Shown here piece by piece: positions 47,901-54,697 of a stretch of 64,000 nucleotides of DNA; position 1 is the stretch's first letter; every line of letters begins with the position of its first letter. The notes under the pieces are model-generated. The model had not been told where the DNA came from. It did no database searches and saw nothing but the letters and a program-made list of their open reading frames with translations. Origin of the DNA: Symploca sp. SIO2E9 (GTDB lineage Bacteria > Cyanobacteriota > Cyanobacteriia > Cyanobacteriales > Coleofasciculaceae). A program made the position numbers and the translations under genes. The stretch lies in contig JAAHGS010000019.1 of the NCBI GenBank assembly GCA_010692645.1, positions 95,640-159,639 of the forward strand, read 5' to 3'.

Positions 47901-48736
47901 AACGAGGAAATCCTCAGACAGCAATTGAAGACTTTAACCAAGTTTTGAAAAAAAATCCTGAGTATACTCAGGCTTATTACCAGCGAGGCATGGCTCATCT
48001 TCAAGTTGGGAACTTTCAGGAAGCGATTAAAGACCTCAAACAAGCCGTGCAGCGAAATATCCAATATCCTACCGTTTACTACAACTTAGGCTTAGCTCAC
48101 TCCCAACTTGATGCTCATAAAAAAGCGATAGAGTATTTTAACTCGGCGATTAGACAAAATAAAAATTATGTAGAGGCATACTACCATCGGGGTATAGCTC
48201 GCTCCCAACTTGGTGATCACAAGGGCGCGATCGAAGATTTTAACCGGGCAATCAAGCAAAAGCAAAATTATGCAGAGGCATACTACTGTCGGGGTATAGC
48301 TCACTCCCAACTTGGTGATCACAAGGGCGCGATCGAAGATTTTAACCAGGCGATCAAGCAAAAGAAAAATTATGCAGAGGCATACTACCGTCGGGGTATG
48401 GCTCGCTCCCAACTTGGTCCCCATCAGGCAGCAATTCCCGACTTTAACCAGGCGATTAATATCAAGTCTGATTATGTTCAAGCATACTACCATCGGGGTG
48501 TAGTTCACTCCCAACTTGGTGCCCATCAGGCAGCAATTTCCGACTTTGACGAGGCGATTAATATTAAATCTGACTATGCTCAGGCTTACTACCATCGGGG
48601 AGAGGCTCATTCCCAACTATCGAATTATAAGCAAGCACGTGCAGATTTTGATGAAGCTTTAGTGTTATTTGCACAGCAAAGAAAGATAAATGATTGCCAA
48701 AGAGTATTGGATAAAATCAAAGCTCTAAAGCAGTAG
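38933..48736 (+). CDS. Giant HEAT / S1-like repeat / TPR protein (3267 aa)
   Basis: A single open frame of 3267 residues. Residues ~1-820 are helical, HEAT-like at the start (DTNAQVRKLAAEVLERTY). From ~826 to ~2850 runs a long series of beta-rich units resembling S1/OB domains: IVGRVEAIAENGVILDVG (~835), GKIVRYDKKRRAFLV (~1630), LKTGDLLRVTYKEK with GYIHQSQIS (~1981-2015), and further units near 2408, 2582, 2674 and 2752. An acidic, Ser/Thr-rich disordered segment separates two halves at ~1740-1842. Residues ~2865-3250 are about eleven TPRs, the last several almost identical at DNA level. No enzymatic motif, signal peptide or membrane segment is visible. It lies 162 bp after the kinase-NACHT gene and 111 bp before the helical-repeat gene. 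A nucleic-acid- or nucleotide-binding scaffold is inferred; no described homologue is known to me. Confidence 0.85.
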   Translation: MEANDDLIKQLKAIKPLFEDSNSNLIERYAGISELALFKDWRKVGLLTLGLFDTNAQVRKLAAEVLERTYHLGKSSRAVLTLLANEREGLENFLYSREEDLFTNLLASMKPLLRKEGHSVEGEFVDCDRIHVLTILGKLGFELRQLQDEKAGTHPLKQLLEKENNRWILEPLKECLSSKDVYCRRHGILVVGELGLEFDIAQSSFELIREVIDHSDNRNDYLVTWDGIKALTALAQQKLNQFQQNPNELSLIRFYKVISHFFKTRTYQLDDSEKAEEHRFYTLQHCVEALGKLIEYEKSQVLIDKLKELKKQGESSNLLDLRHFNGKPKREIINACGGAKRVFIDVFSRIYQSESDGNNNELTESQQEILKLIRNLVRSQDSSVRDAAIRFFGNLPEARKALDDLLENARTNNASVGDNSSQERLKKLFDEREKIITVIGTIIINASQEQSSLIEEKGSEVSQLLREWCLPIKDSNQQESNNSKNARLLALWRLYNLSASYTGIPSLTEAEIKDLLSSEEDASFRSVLELFRARVSEEYFRDKLLEITKSNDSELVRACAKIELLIQAKEENALLDEEDFEDKEIEYITKKIKSIRVGQLTDIPYSLAERFIPVLGEMDKPNANQIIKIILRDKQFLETKLCLQLRERLSPYHCYELHQDIVSLLLQELKKKYKKNELLRLGYTNLLRAGEYRRRNNKSEEFSPLDLEVSPDEKQEQELKKRVLEGLQSIANDFETLELPVLSNDKRVVALDSLSPETINTVLYATDNKNTEESIINIYLRSSPKFPGFLFLWRAIADTEIATEIEQFARFRSKVVPEKLSQTQQSYTFNKTSPNIVGRVEAIAENGVILDVGLCRYKPFISFEEMSSTDRENPSELQGVLRLFQILSITFNSSNGQNEIVELKLSQNQEYSQIESPEETKEKTVQAEIVRLSEAKNQQGVVLRQGVVFRREDQNEEELFVPLKELSWRSDSNWEKGGDWRSEFENRIGQTLEITYNGQDWSLRKNAPKTEYFLQLLYQKHTENFDLIYSEKTDNGYVFEIEPGKRCFIPAERLVEAERLVENELDFFLPNKDLSPGDLFTVKFTENDINGQKEVLLSILDSRKNQWGKNEKGENRLSRGMRIFGHLSEIDQEKGTGVLIPSSKKYLQMESCSFQISKLPVNEPAAGITQDSLVSGTIKRIDDKEQRIFLDYDVVTTHSQIKQGESYSCLIEENPKLKDYALKLSYGKVSGELSESSMTYSHTPVLFDDVEDKPKYSKGKRLMARLARPIKWNSSQVIATVKQPEETFASLGLEDQQSTVGDIVSFNKGTIDIECSDRQRFQFSLEQFIFKSKQPYIEIGDRLKLSRISEHEHEIEIVLHKPYRPKFTILPDLYQRQEWFKWKTLLKPGEQRKCIYIDWDHQSRSYLLELEPGKVFALPLSSLSSVDHATPWLLNEETQWRLTNQATVEVQLQGESNPKTYKLHTGDFLTLIRRKSDGVLQLHEFEPSPLHLAAEPQKFADELSTFGVSKDDQQISITAKVTNIPSQEGIYLELVSVSSPDREIRLRSGIIGFYSRYKMSIQDRERFSAKEFRRDDQVLVILCQPPEINKKGQLKLTLQSDQHSEDASETIIEKLRKLEEEIRTNSSQPKEGKIVRYDKKRRAFLVTLEEFSHCQCWLPEDEVSFSLVRTYQSLKAFGEELDKKFTVLRVVNINQLELEVSLKNNPRIEDINSVGSALDWSDGDTLTGATFIEVTNKTKSHSLESSSASQTDLNLEDDQAKSIPTPKVTFREATDRPSLETESLTNSENELTEIPTELAINSEGNFANGTEPSSETTSLLPQSDDSQEETLTELAANTEEEKIVGVEIEPGVIIELSTEQFLVYGTPYRSDSENQWLQPGDQITLRVVENNNGYSLDVVRRRQAEINRLSDQRRVVYAKAEQMGNQVGIRIQGYEEIYEKYQCLLDPESRQKLEKLGNPDLFRFKHRQNQELYFEPISLTELKTGDLLRVTYKEKTNKGDGIFVEFGSHHQGYIHQSQISYRSEFTLSEFLAESGTLFNASINRDVTDSDHVRFSFKKVPPQGFDYFLNLDSDMQKKLKQEGVNTVLVEQGRQKDYLDIEVEPGTVVRVYYQKIEITSKLNKDKQKLRHELTPGDQLRFKLSKQQNKTDLQLVDIVKSLSSYLEKGMIVLAGYKERNKHSGKWKFSLLEYAPREGTLEGELQNPFDPEERCLVVNYMPKDPTLPVVLRLPKTERGEFMLRIEKISGDRIQVQDQNGQNDFLYSSNATYRVNNRITYLNEQLPIGEVIVATNNKSDQLSLRDNKPIAFTFLRRYLKSGQKSSEDLELTYVRSAGDDRIFEIKPGQLICIPAAKLYFYDLPCSDFQRFLPGDVFTVKVKTVKIEDSDDKRQEEFRVVIRKISLSILHDLQPKQLIKAQVKEILPNGQGIIIRAEHLELEQFLKSNQLLQKSTNHFKERDEIWLQVRNVNREYRSQFINFSEIEPPSLDVLKADLAASDQERKSILLYSKISKRDSNELQLDVLGKSFKVWLNYLAWSNIDTKNNTVNEVLPLEEQGMWVSVFTNKKGELVANPKELRSWKVHNQLKEGEIVQAQVLQLNKDEQGNPKSVLLDVDGVRTLVDNNKVVRGVPDNLPSIKPGTWLAVKVLEAQSNLYDAKNRRFLVSSLEVSRALENLSKDKCFNAAVRYTLPHGLVFSYKGALGYVPNEQLAWSRNAKAEEMFESGEQIAVYKVADYDKPLPFSLKHESQIEDVEDLKYGDQVEAIVHRKTNAGVYFRVDRIWTFVPRHQLSSKQLSTLSEGNKISLHLEDKNIQQMKVSFRPLREEGDFDHQTPASPKEIRQTLELYYMTSVKRFQPSLKHNRDIVNLLAKDYINTGNNHRKQGDKKKALEAYEQALEINPNYSLAWYNQGEIQRELAKNKEALEKAIHSYTKAINADEGWDDVSLASAYYRRGRTHFQLGNNPKVIEDCNQALAQKADYVDAYHFRGVAYLKRGNPQTAIEDFNQVLKKNPEYTQAYYQRGMAHLQVGNFQEAIKDLKQAVQRNIQYPTVYYNLGLAHSQLDAHKKAIEYFNSAIRQNKNYVEAYYHRGIARSQLGDHKGAIEDFNRAIKQKQNYAEAYYCRGIAHSQLGDHKGAIEDFNQAIKQKKNYAEAYYRRGMARSQLGPHQAAIPDFNQAINIKSDYVQAYYHRGVVHSQLGAHQAAISDFDEAINIKSDYAQAYYHRGEAHSQLSNYKQARADFDEALVLFAQQRKINDCQRVLDKIKALKQ
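42083..42118. repeat. Perfect 18-bp tandem duplication inside the giant gene
   Basis: gcagagcgtctggtggaa occurs twice head to tail (42083-42100, 42101-42118), giving a doubled AERLVE in the protein. It is in frame and looks recent because the copies are identical. Confidence 0.9.
48074..48685 (+). repeat. 102-bp tandem repeats encoding TPR units
   Basis: The end of the giant gene consists of 102-bp units (34 codons each) beginning near 48074, 48176, 48278, 48380, 48482 and 48584. The units at 48176 and 48278 differ at only a few bases and both contain ggtgatcacaagggcgcgat. Such similarity beyond what the protein requires points to recent unit duplication or gene conversion. Confidence 0.9.
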
Positions 48737-48847
48737 TAATTTCTTTGGTATTTTAGTGGGCGTTACTGGTAATATTACCTCTCGTATAATCTCAAGATAG
48801 TCCTTAAATTGTAGTAGTAAAATCGAAAAAAAAAGAAGATTTAGAAA

Positions 48848-51745
48848 ATGGTAACATCATCAACTAACGAATCTGCTGAGCAGATTTTTATTCAGTTGCT
48901 TAACGAGTGTAATATCCCTTGCACTTACAGTCACATCAGAAAAGTGCTGGGATGGCTTTACCAAAAATGGCAAGGACCTGAACCTAAGAAGAAAAAGCTT
49001 TTGCCACTACTGTGGAAAAAGCTGAGTACCTACGAAGTGGTTGATGAAGACCAAGACATTCTATACGTTTTATGCCAAGTAGCTCGTGCACTTGAGGAGA
49101 AACCCCTGCAAAAGATTCGTAGTCGCTTAGCTGCTAAGAACTGTTATGCTGTCGGCATTACTGCCCTCTTACCCAATCCTCCTGAAGGCATTACTTTACA
49201 AAAAGCCTTAGAGCATCTACTTGAGGCATACAAATACGATAAGGCACTTGATATACAAATAGCACTGCTGATTCTTTATGAAGAACTAGAATATTTTAAT
49301 TTGCGTCGTTCTCTATTGCAGCAAATTGTCACTAAACTGGCAAAAAATTTAAACTGGCTATTAAAAATACCACTACCATCATCCAAATATTATAGTGTTT
49401 TCTATGACAAGGGAACGCGCGATAATGTCCCTGGTATCAATCAACCACTTAGTACAGTTGCCAAAAAAATCGAAAATATTATTAACGATTACTTACACAT
49501 TGGTAAAATCGAAGAACTTGAAAATAACCTGAAACGTATAAAAAATAGGGTACGTTCAATTCAGATGCCTGAACTTGAATTGAACCTGGCAATCTGTCGC
49601 ACATTAAACAAGGACTTCGACAAAGCCTTAGACCACCTAGAAAAAGTAGTATCAAGCTTAGACAAGTTTACAAACAATAAGATTTCCTCAATACGTCAAG
49701 ATTACTACCAACTGGCGATGTATGTTTACTACAAATTGGGTAGGTTCCAGGAAGTTCAGAAGGTTGTTGCTAAAGCAGTTCAGCAAGACTTTCAGCCATG
49801 GTTGAAAACTTGGCTTGGTTATGTATTTTTTGCTAATGCAAACTATCAACTAAGCCAGGACGTCATCCTGCAAAGTATTCAAAGTGCTAAGAAGACTAAA
49901 AGAAAGAGAGATAATCAGTCTAGTCAAAATAATGAAGATACTGCTCTTCAAAAAATAGAGAATTTTCTCAAGGGGAATATACTTGGGCAAGAATATGTTT
50001 TGCTCTATTTATATTGGCAAGATACCCATCAAATTGACCCAAGCCAATTAGAGGCAATGGAGCTGTTAAATCAGCTCATCTTCGAGTCTTCTAGCAGTGA
50101 GTGGACACAACCCAATTCCAGTGTCCGTTTGTTCCCAGATCTACAGCATCTAGATATTGAAAAACTTGTTGAGAATGCACAGCGGTATGATGTACCTGAT
50201 TACGCTCTTCACAAATACAACTCAACATCAGGAGCACAGGATTCAATTGATGAACAAAAGTTAGCTGAACTAGCTTTACATGCAGCTGAATTCCAAAAAT
50301 TAAAAGATATTTTAGAAGATTGTTTAGATAATAATTCGAGAAATCAAAAAGCATTAGATTTGGTTATAAACTTCTATGAAGTTCTACTGCTACCTACTCA
50401 AAATATCGATAAATTATCAGTTACAAGTGAGAATTTTAAGGAAAGAATAAAGAAATTAAAAAACAAAATCGAGAAACTTCAATCTACACCACCTTTGGTG
50501 TTAGATAAGAATGAATACCCAACAAACAACAAAGTGAGTAATTTAATCGAGAGATGGATAAAATCTCCATACGAACGTGACTTGATTGGTGAAAAGTTAG
50601 TAAATCTGCTGAATCAGAGCCAAGCCTTAAAAAATCTCTACTGGAGTAGAAAAGACTTGCGCGATCAGATATGGCAAGCACTTGACGTATCCATGGATTA
50701 TGGTTGTGTCGAAGAGCTTCTACCCAATTACTTGACCCTAGAAGTCTTGTCAGACGTAGTGTTCCACTTATTATATGTGGGGAGACGTAAACTCGTTGAA
50801 CAACGAATTGAAAGTACTAGGGAGCAATTTAAGCAGAATGATCATGAAAATCGCTACTTTAAGCTACTTGAGCAACTGAACCAGGAAGAAACATCTGTCA
50901 ATTATCACAAAAAGTTATACTATCTGCGTTTGTTATCTGGATTATCTAAGCGATCGCCATTACCCAAAATCGAGCCAAAAGAACACAAAGAAGCGATATC
51001 GGCGCTGAAGATCCTAGCACAGTACCCTGATGTCAATCGACAAGCAACCGCACTTCTATTACTCGGAGAACTTCAAGTAATAGAAGCTGAGTATCAAGCC
51101 GCAAGGGAAAGTTACAGGAAGGTAGCCCTTGAGATTGCCGATATTGATCAGATAAGCCGAATCTTGGCTGCTTTGCGTCTAATGTGTTTATGTGTGCGAG
51201 TGACAGAAATTTCTCTGCCTGAGGAGTTAATAACTCAAGGGAAAAAATGGCAAATATTAGAAACACCTATAGATAAATTGCTTGCTTCTCTAGCTCAACT
51301 ATTAAAGGTGTCTCAGAGCCAGGAAGAACGCGAGAATCTAACTGAAGTGTTCAGACGCTTACAGTTAGTGATTGAGGTGCTACAAAATAAAGAAGAATAT
51401 GAAGTTAAGTCAATAAAGGCGATTCTGGAAGCCTTAAAACAGCTACCAGAGGGAACCGTTTGTGCCTTGCACTTATACGAAACTCTCATCGGGATACATC
51501 CGCTACAGGGCGAGCATCCAAAAGATAAGAATCTTGCCGCTATCTTATACTTGTTTGCAGACTTTGAACTAGCGAATCAAGCTGGTGGGAATTTAAAGGA
51601 AAAAATCATGGCTACCCTTAAAGGAATTATCAATAAATATCACAGCAAAGCTTATAGCTCTAACCAGAGAAAATACTATGACCTTGAGGTTGAGTGGAAG
51701 AAGCTAAAGGAAAGTCTAGAGAGCAAGTTTAGTGAAAGAAGTTAA
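48848..51745 (+). CDS. Helical-repeat (TPR-like) protein, 965 aa, function unknown
   Basis: An alpha-helical protein with no recognisable catalytic motif. Several stretches have TPR-like spacing, for example the segment ELNLAICRTLNKDFDKALDH followed by LEKVVSSLDKF, YYQLAMYVYYKLGRFQEVQK, and ATALLLLGELQVIEAEYQAA followed by RESYRKVALE. The N-terminal ~120 residues (IFIQLLNECNIPCTYSHIRK, WLYQKWQGPEPKKKKLLPLL) are basic in places and might be a separate adaptor domain. No signal peptide or membrane segment. The ATG at 48848 follows the giant gene by 111 bp on the same strand, so the three large genes may form one operon. A scaffold or partner of the HEAT/S1/TPR protein is inferred only from position. 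Confidence 0.75.
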   Translation: MVTSSTNESAEQIFIQLLNECNIPCTYSHIRKVLGWLYQKWQGPEPKKKKLLPLLWKKLSTYEVVDEDQDILYVLCQVARALEEKPLQKIRSRLAAKNCYAVGITALLPNPPEGITLQKALEHLLEAYKYDKALDIQIALLILYEELEYFNLRRSLLQQIVTKLAKNLNWLLKIPLPSSKYYSVFYDKGTRDNVPGINQPLSTVAKKIENIINDYLHIGKIEELENNLKRIKNRVRSIQMPELELNLAICRTLNKDFDKALDHLEKVVSSLDKFTNNKISSIRQDYYQLAMYVYYKLGRFQEVQKVVAKAVQQDFQPWLKTWLGYVFFANANYQLSQDVILQSIQSAKKTKRKRDNQSSQNNEDTALQKIENFLKGNILGQEYVLLYLYWQDTHQIDPSQLEAMELLNQLIFESSSSEWTQPNSSVRLFPDLQHLDIEKLVENAQRYDVPDYALHKYNSTSGAQDSIDEQKLAELALHAAEFQKLKDILEDCLDNNSRNQKALDLVINFYEVLLLPTQNIDKLSVTSENFKERIKKLKNKIEKLQSTPPLVLDKNEYPTNNKVSNLIERWIKSPYERDLIGEKLVNLLNQSQALKNLYWSRKDLRDQIWQALDVSMDYGCVEELLPNYLTLEVLSDVVFHLLYVGRRKLVEQRIESTREQFKQNDHENRYFKLLEQLNQEETSVNYHKKLYYLRLLSGLSKRSPLPKIEPKEHKEAISALKILAQYPDVNRQATALLLLGELQVIEAEYQAARESYRKVALEIADIDQISRILAALRLMCLCVRVTEISLPEELITQGKKWQILETPIDKLLASLAQLLKVSQSQEERENLTEVFRRLQLVIEVLQNKEEYEVKSIKAILEALKQLPEGTVCALHLYETLIGIHPLQGEHPKDKNLAAILYLFADFELANQAGGNLKEKIMATLKGIINKYHSKAYSSNQRKYYDLEVEWKKLKESLESKFSERS

Positions 51746-51896
51746 CGCAAGAAAAAACATGAGATTAAGCGCAAAGCTTTATTTTTAAATCCTTATTTCA
51801 AGCCCTAGGTACACAAGTCCCCTACACCCGCTTTTCCTAGATCGCTTGACATCCTCCCCCGCTATACCCAATATTTCTACGACTAACTTATCCAGA

Positions 51897-53504
51897 TTAT
51901 TCAGAAGCCTCTAAGTCAAGAAGCGCTTGTAATGCCTCCTCTGCTGACTGGTAGCGAACTTTGAAGTTGTAGCGCACCATTTTGTCTAAAATGTTGGCAA
52001 ACTTCGGGCTAACCTGTGCCTTGTCGCGCCAGACAAATTCCATGTCGCCATTGAATTTGAATTGTTTAGGATTTAACCCAGTAAGAGCTTGGATACCTAT
52101 AATTCCCACAGCATAAATGTCACTACAAAATCGAGGTTGACCAGTCGCCTGTTCAGGTGGCGTATAATATTCCTGAGTTTTACTTCCAGAGATAGTTCTA
52201 GTCAATCCTGTGCTGATTTCCTTAATCCCTCCAAAGTTAATCAAAACCATCTTGCCATCTGAGCTGCGTCGGATTAAATTATAAGGATTAATGTGGCGGT
52301 GGATAACTTGATGTTGATGAATAAACCCTAATATTTGGAGAATGTCCTGCAACATCTTAATAACCTGTGAATTACTCCACTGCTGACCGTCAATCAGTTC
52401 ATCGCTCAGATTCTGACCCTCAATGAATTGATGAACTACATAAAAATCTCCATCCTTATCTTTAAAACAAGCTAACAGGCTTGGGATCTGATCGTGGCGA
52501 TTTAATTGGTCTAGAACCTTTGCTTCCCGCTCAAATAACTGACTGGCATTTGGGCTGTACTGGCTCCTAAATTTTTTAACAACACATTGAGGTTTATTGT
52601 GAAGATGCAAATCTTTTGCTAAATAAGTATCACCCAACTCTCCACTGCCTAGCTGTTGAATAATTTCGTAGCGCTCACCAACTGTTGAACTTGATGAAAT
52701 TACCTCGTAAGCTGTATCTTCATCACCACTCCAGCCACGATGCCACCAGTAAACTGGCGTTTGTTTAGCATAATTCAATCGTCTTTTGATGCGAACTGCT
52801 AATTCCTCCATATCAGGCGGCCAACAATTAGCAGAGTCTTGTGCCAACTCCTCGTGAATTGCCTCCGATAATAAGCCAGTCTTGCGCTCTGCATGATTTC
52901 TTGCTACCTCTCCCAGTTTTGCCGCAAACAGTACAAACTGATTACATTCTGGACGAGGGTGTGTCCCATTAAAGGTGTCTCCTCTCAGGTTAGGCATCTG
53001 TCGATGTAACTCCTGCTCATTTCTGCCGTAGGTAGCGCAGGCATCAATAAAGCAAATTTGCTGCCGAAACCCCCGAAAAGAACCTGTTCGCAGCGCTTTT
53101 AACAACGAATCAAGCTCCAAATGCCGCCAGCTTGGAGCCTTGGCATCTGCATAAAAGAGCTTGCGCTCCTCTGTTGGACTGATAAAACCGTGTCCTCCCC
53201 AGAACAAGTAGAGCAAATCTCCCTTCTTCTGGGGCAAGATATCCTTAATTACATTGGATAGATTATGTTGGGTAGCAGCCTGTACTGATAAGTCCTGTTT
53301 TTCAACCAACTCCCTGTTTTTATCGAGTGGTGACAAAAACAGGAAAATATTCTCTGGTGGTACTTCCTTACTACAGAGCCAATCAGTAAACCGTCTAGCG
53401 TCATTGACAGGTCCATCAAGATCCCACTTTGACCCAGCTTCATACTTCTCTATTCCTACTACAAGAGCATAAGTTTGTTTGGGACTAGCTTTACTCAGAA
53501 TCAT
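51897..53504 (-). CDS. Caspase-like (C14) peptidase fused to a pseudokinase
   Basis: A 535-aa fusion. Residues ~10-200 are a caspase-like domain: YALVVGIEKYE, VNDARRFTDWL, catalytic His105 in LFWGGHGF and Cys156 in FIDACATYG, both present. Residues ~275-530 have a Hanks kinase fold closely resembling that of the 34745-38770 protein (glycine loop LGSGELG, Lys310 in CVVKKF, IEGQNLS, the QWS...VIKMLQDIL segment). The catalytic loop, however, reads HRHINPYN instead of HRDIKPSN (Asp to His404, Lys to Asn406), and DFG is NFG (Asn423). It should be catalytically dead but may still bind nucleotide or partner. ATG at 53504 overlaps the hydrolase stop (ATGA). I infer peptidase activity gated by the pseudokinase, possibly by the kinase-NACHT protein. 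Confidence 0.88.
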   Translation of the reverse strand: MILSKASPKQTYALVVGIEKYEAGSKWDLDGPVNDARRFTDWLCSKEVPPENIFLFLSPLDKNRELVEKQDLSVQAATQHNLSNVIKDILPQKKGDLLYLFWGGHGFISPTEERKLFYADAKAPSWRHLELDSLLKALRTGSFRGFRQQICFIDACATYGRNEQELHRQMPNLRGDTFNGTHPRPECNQFVLFAAKLGEVARNHAERKTGLLSEAIHEELAQDSANCWPPDMEELAVRIKRRLNYAKQTPVYWWHRGWSGDEDTAYEVISSSSTVGERYEIIQQLGSGELGDTYLAKDLHLHNKPQCVVKKFRSQYSPNASQLFEREAKVLDQLNRHDQIPSLLACFKDKDGDFYVVHQFIEGQNLSDELIDGQQWSNSQVIKMLQDILQILGFIHQHQVIHRHINPYNLIRRSSDGKMVLINFGGIKEISTGLTRTISGSKTQEYYTPPEQATGQPRFCSDIYAVGIIGIQALTGLNPKQFKFNGDMEFVWRDKAQVSPKFANILDKMVRYNFKVRYQSAEEALQALLDLEASE

Positions 53505-54697
53505 GGCAACTCATCCAAAATTGCGTTCCAGGTATCCGGATTAGTCCAGTATGCACTGTGAGATCTAGGAAAAGGCTGCTTATTATCCACTGCCACATCT
53601 CGTACACGCTCAGGAAATACTTTGGCTCCAACATAACTCAGAAAGTCCCGTAGGTCATAGATATTTAACCAAGCCGGGAAACAGGATGGCAACGGCTCAC
53701 CGTACAATCGGCTCTGCAGCGCGTTGATTTCATACAGAAATGGAGCTTGTGATCCAACTGTAACCAGTAGCTGCACCTCAGGTATAGCTTCCTGAACTAA
53801 CAAATCAACACAGGCAATACCACCTAAGCTGTGAGCTAGGAGTATTACAGGTGACTCAATCTCTTGGATGCGTTCTCGGATAAATTGGCGAATCCGTTCT
53901 CCCCTGCTCTGGTAAAGGAGGATATCCCCAGCCATGGGATAGGTTGCATCAGTAGTTGCCCCTCGTCGTCGTCGCAGACGCCAGGTGGCTAATGGAGATA
54001 ATAGCCCACCTGCCTGCTGTATCATCCAACTCCCTAGTCCTCGCTCTGTGACACTATTACCCAACTCATGACTGAGCTTTACCACAATTTGGTCTCGTAA
54101 GTCAGCATCGGTGAGAATAACTGGATATTGATTTTGCTGCTCAGAGAATACCATCGCTTCAGCCACGATAGCTCTAGCGATCGCCTCACGATATTCTCCC
54201 AACGGTTCTGAAGCTGTCTGTAATGCTTCGTGGTAAGGTAGAGAGCCAGTGACCGCCTCAATAGCCGCCTCGAATACCACAGCAATCCCAGCCTTTTCTA
54301 GTTGAGTTTGTAGTTCAGTAGAAACAGCCAACTGCTTGACGCTAGCATCAAGTTCATCTCCGGAACTGATTTGCCCTGGAACAAACTCTTCTATCTGGCT
54401 CAGTTTAAGTGATAGCAGGCGCAACTCATAAAGTGGATCTCGATACAACTGTGCCCATAGAGCAATCTCATACTCCTCCGGTTCGTCCTCTGGTTCACCA
54501 ATCTCTCGTGTTGAATCATAAGTAGGAATTGAGGCACCAGCAGCGTTCAACTTGGTTCCGAAACAATCTCCCCAAAGACAGGGAGCTATTTTAAGATCTG
54601 GTCTACGAGCATGAAGAGAACTCTCAATCTGCTGAAATGTTGCAGAGTAATCAAGGCTCCGACCACCTGTCCCATGAATGAACAGTACTGTAGTCAC
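53501..54697 (-). CDS. Alpha/beta hydrolase (lipase-like)
   Basis: A 398-aa hydrolase. VLFIHGTGG (4-12) forms the oxyanion region, LLAHSLGGIACVDLL gives the nucleophile elbow with Ser290, and the C-terminal RSHSAYW offers His380; an acidic partner near Asp348/Asp351 (YDLRDFLSY) is plausible. The core is typical of lipases, acyl hydrolases and some phospholipases. A ~200-residue helical insertion lies between strands, larger than in simple esterases. GTG at 54697 is the start; the protein begins directly with the first strand. It overlaps the caspase-pseudokinase gene by four bases, so the two are translationally coupled. A membrane- or cell-damaging effector activated alongside the peptidase is an inference. 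Confidence 0.82.
   Translation of the reverse strand: MTTVLFIHGTGGRSLDYSATFQQIESSLHARRPDLKIAPCLWGDCFGTKLNAAGASIPTYDSTREIGEPEDEPEEYEIALWAQLYRDPLYELRLLSLKLSQIEEFVPGQISSGDELDASVKQLAVSTELQTQLEKAGIAVVFEAAIEAVTGSLPYHEALQTASEPLGEYREAIARAIVAEAMVFSEQQNQYPVILTDADLRDQIVVKLSHELGNSVTERGLGSWMIQQAGGLLSPLATWRLRRRRGATTDATYPMAGDILLYQSRGERIRQFIRERIQEIESPVILLAHSLGGIACVDLLVQEAIPEVQLLVTVGSQAPFLYEINALQSRLYGEPLPSCFPAWLNIYDLRDFLSYVGAKVFPERVRDVAVDNKQPFPRSHSAYWTNPDTWNAILDELP

Noticed and set aside
48176..48583. Repeats of the giant gene considered as a CRISPR array
   Set aside because: Period is 102 bp, in frame, and encodes standard TPR helices with no conserved-repeat/unique-spacer alternation.
48092..48616. 174-codon open frame on the minus strand
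   Set aside because: It is antisense to the TPR repeats of the giant gene; its length comes from the 102-bp periodicity and the peptide itself is a repeat artefact.
51850..51870. Short tgacatcctccccc text resembling an IS605-type left end
   Set aside because: No matching hairpin or right end nearby; too short to call.
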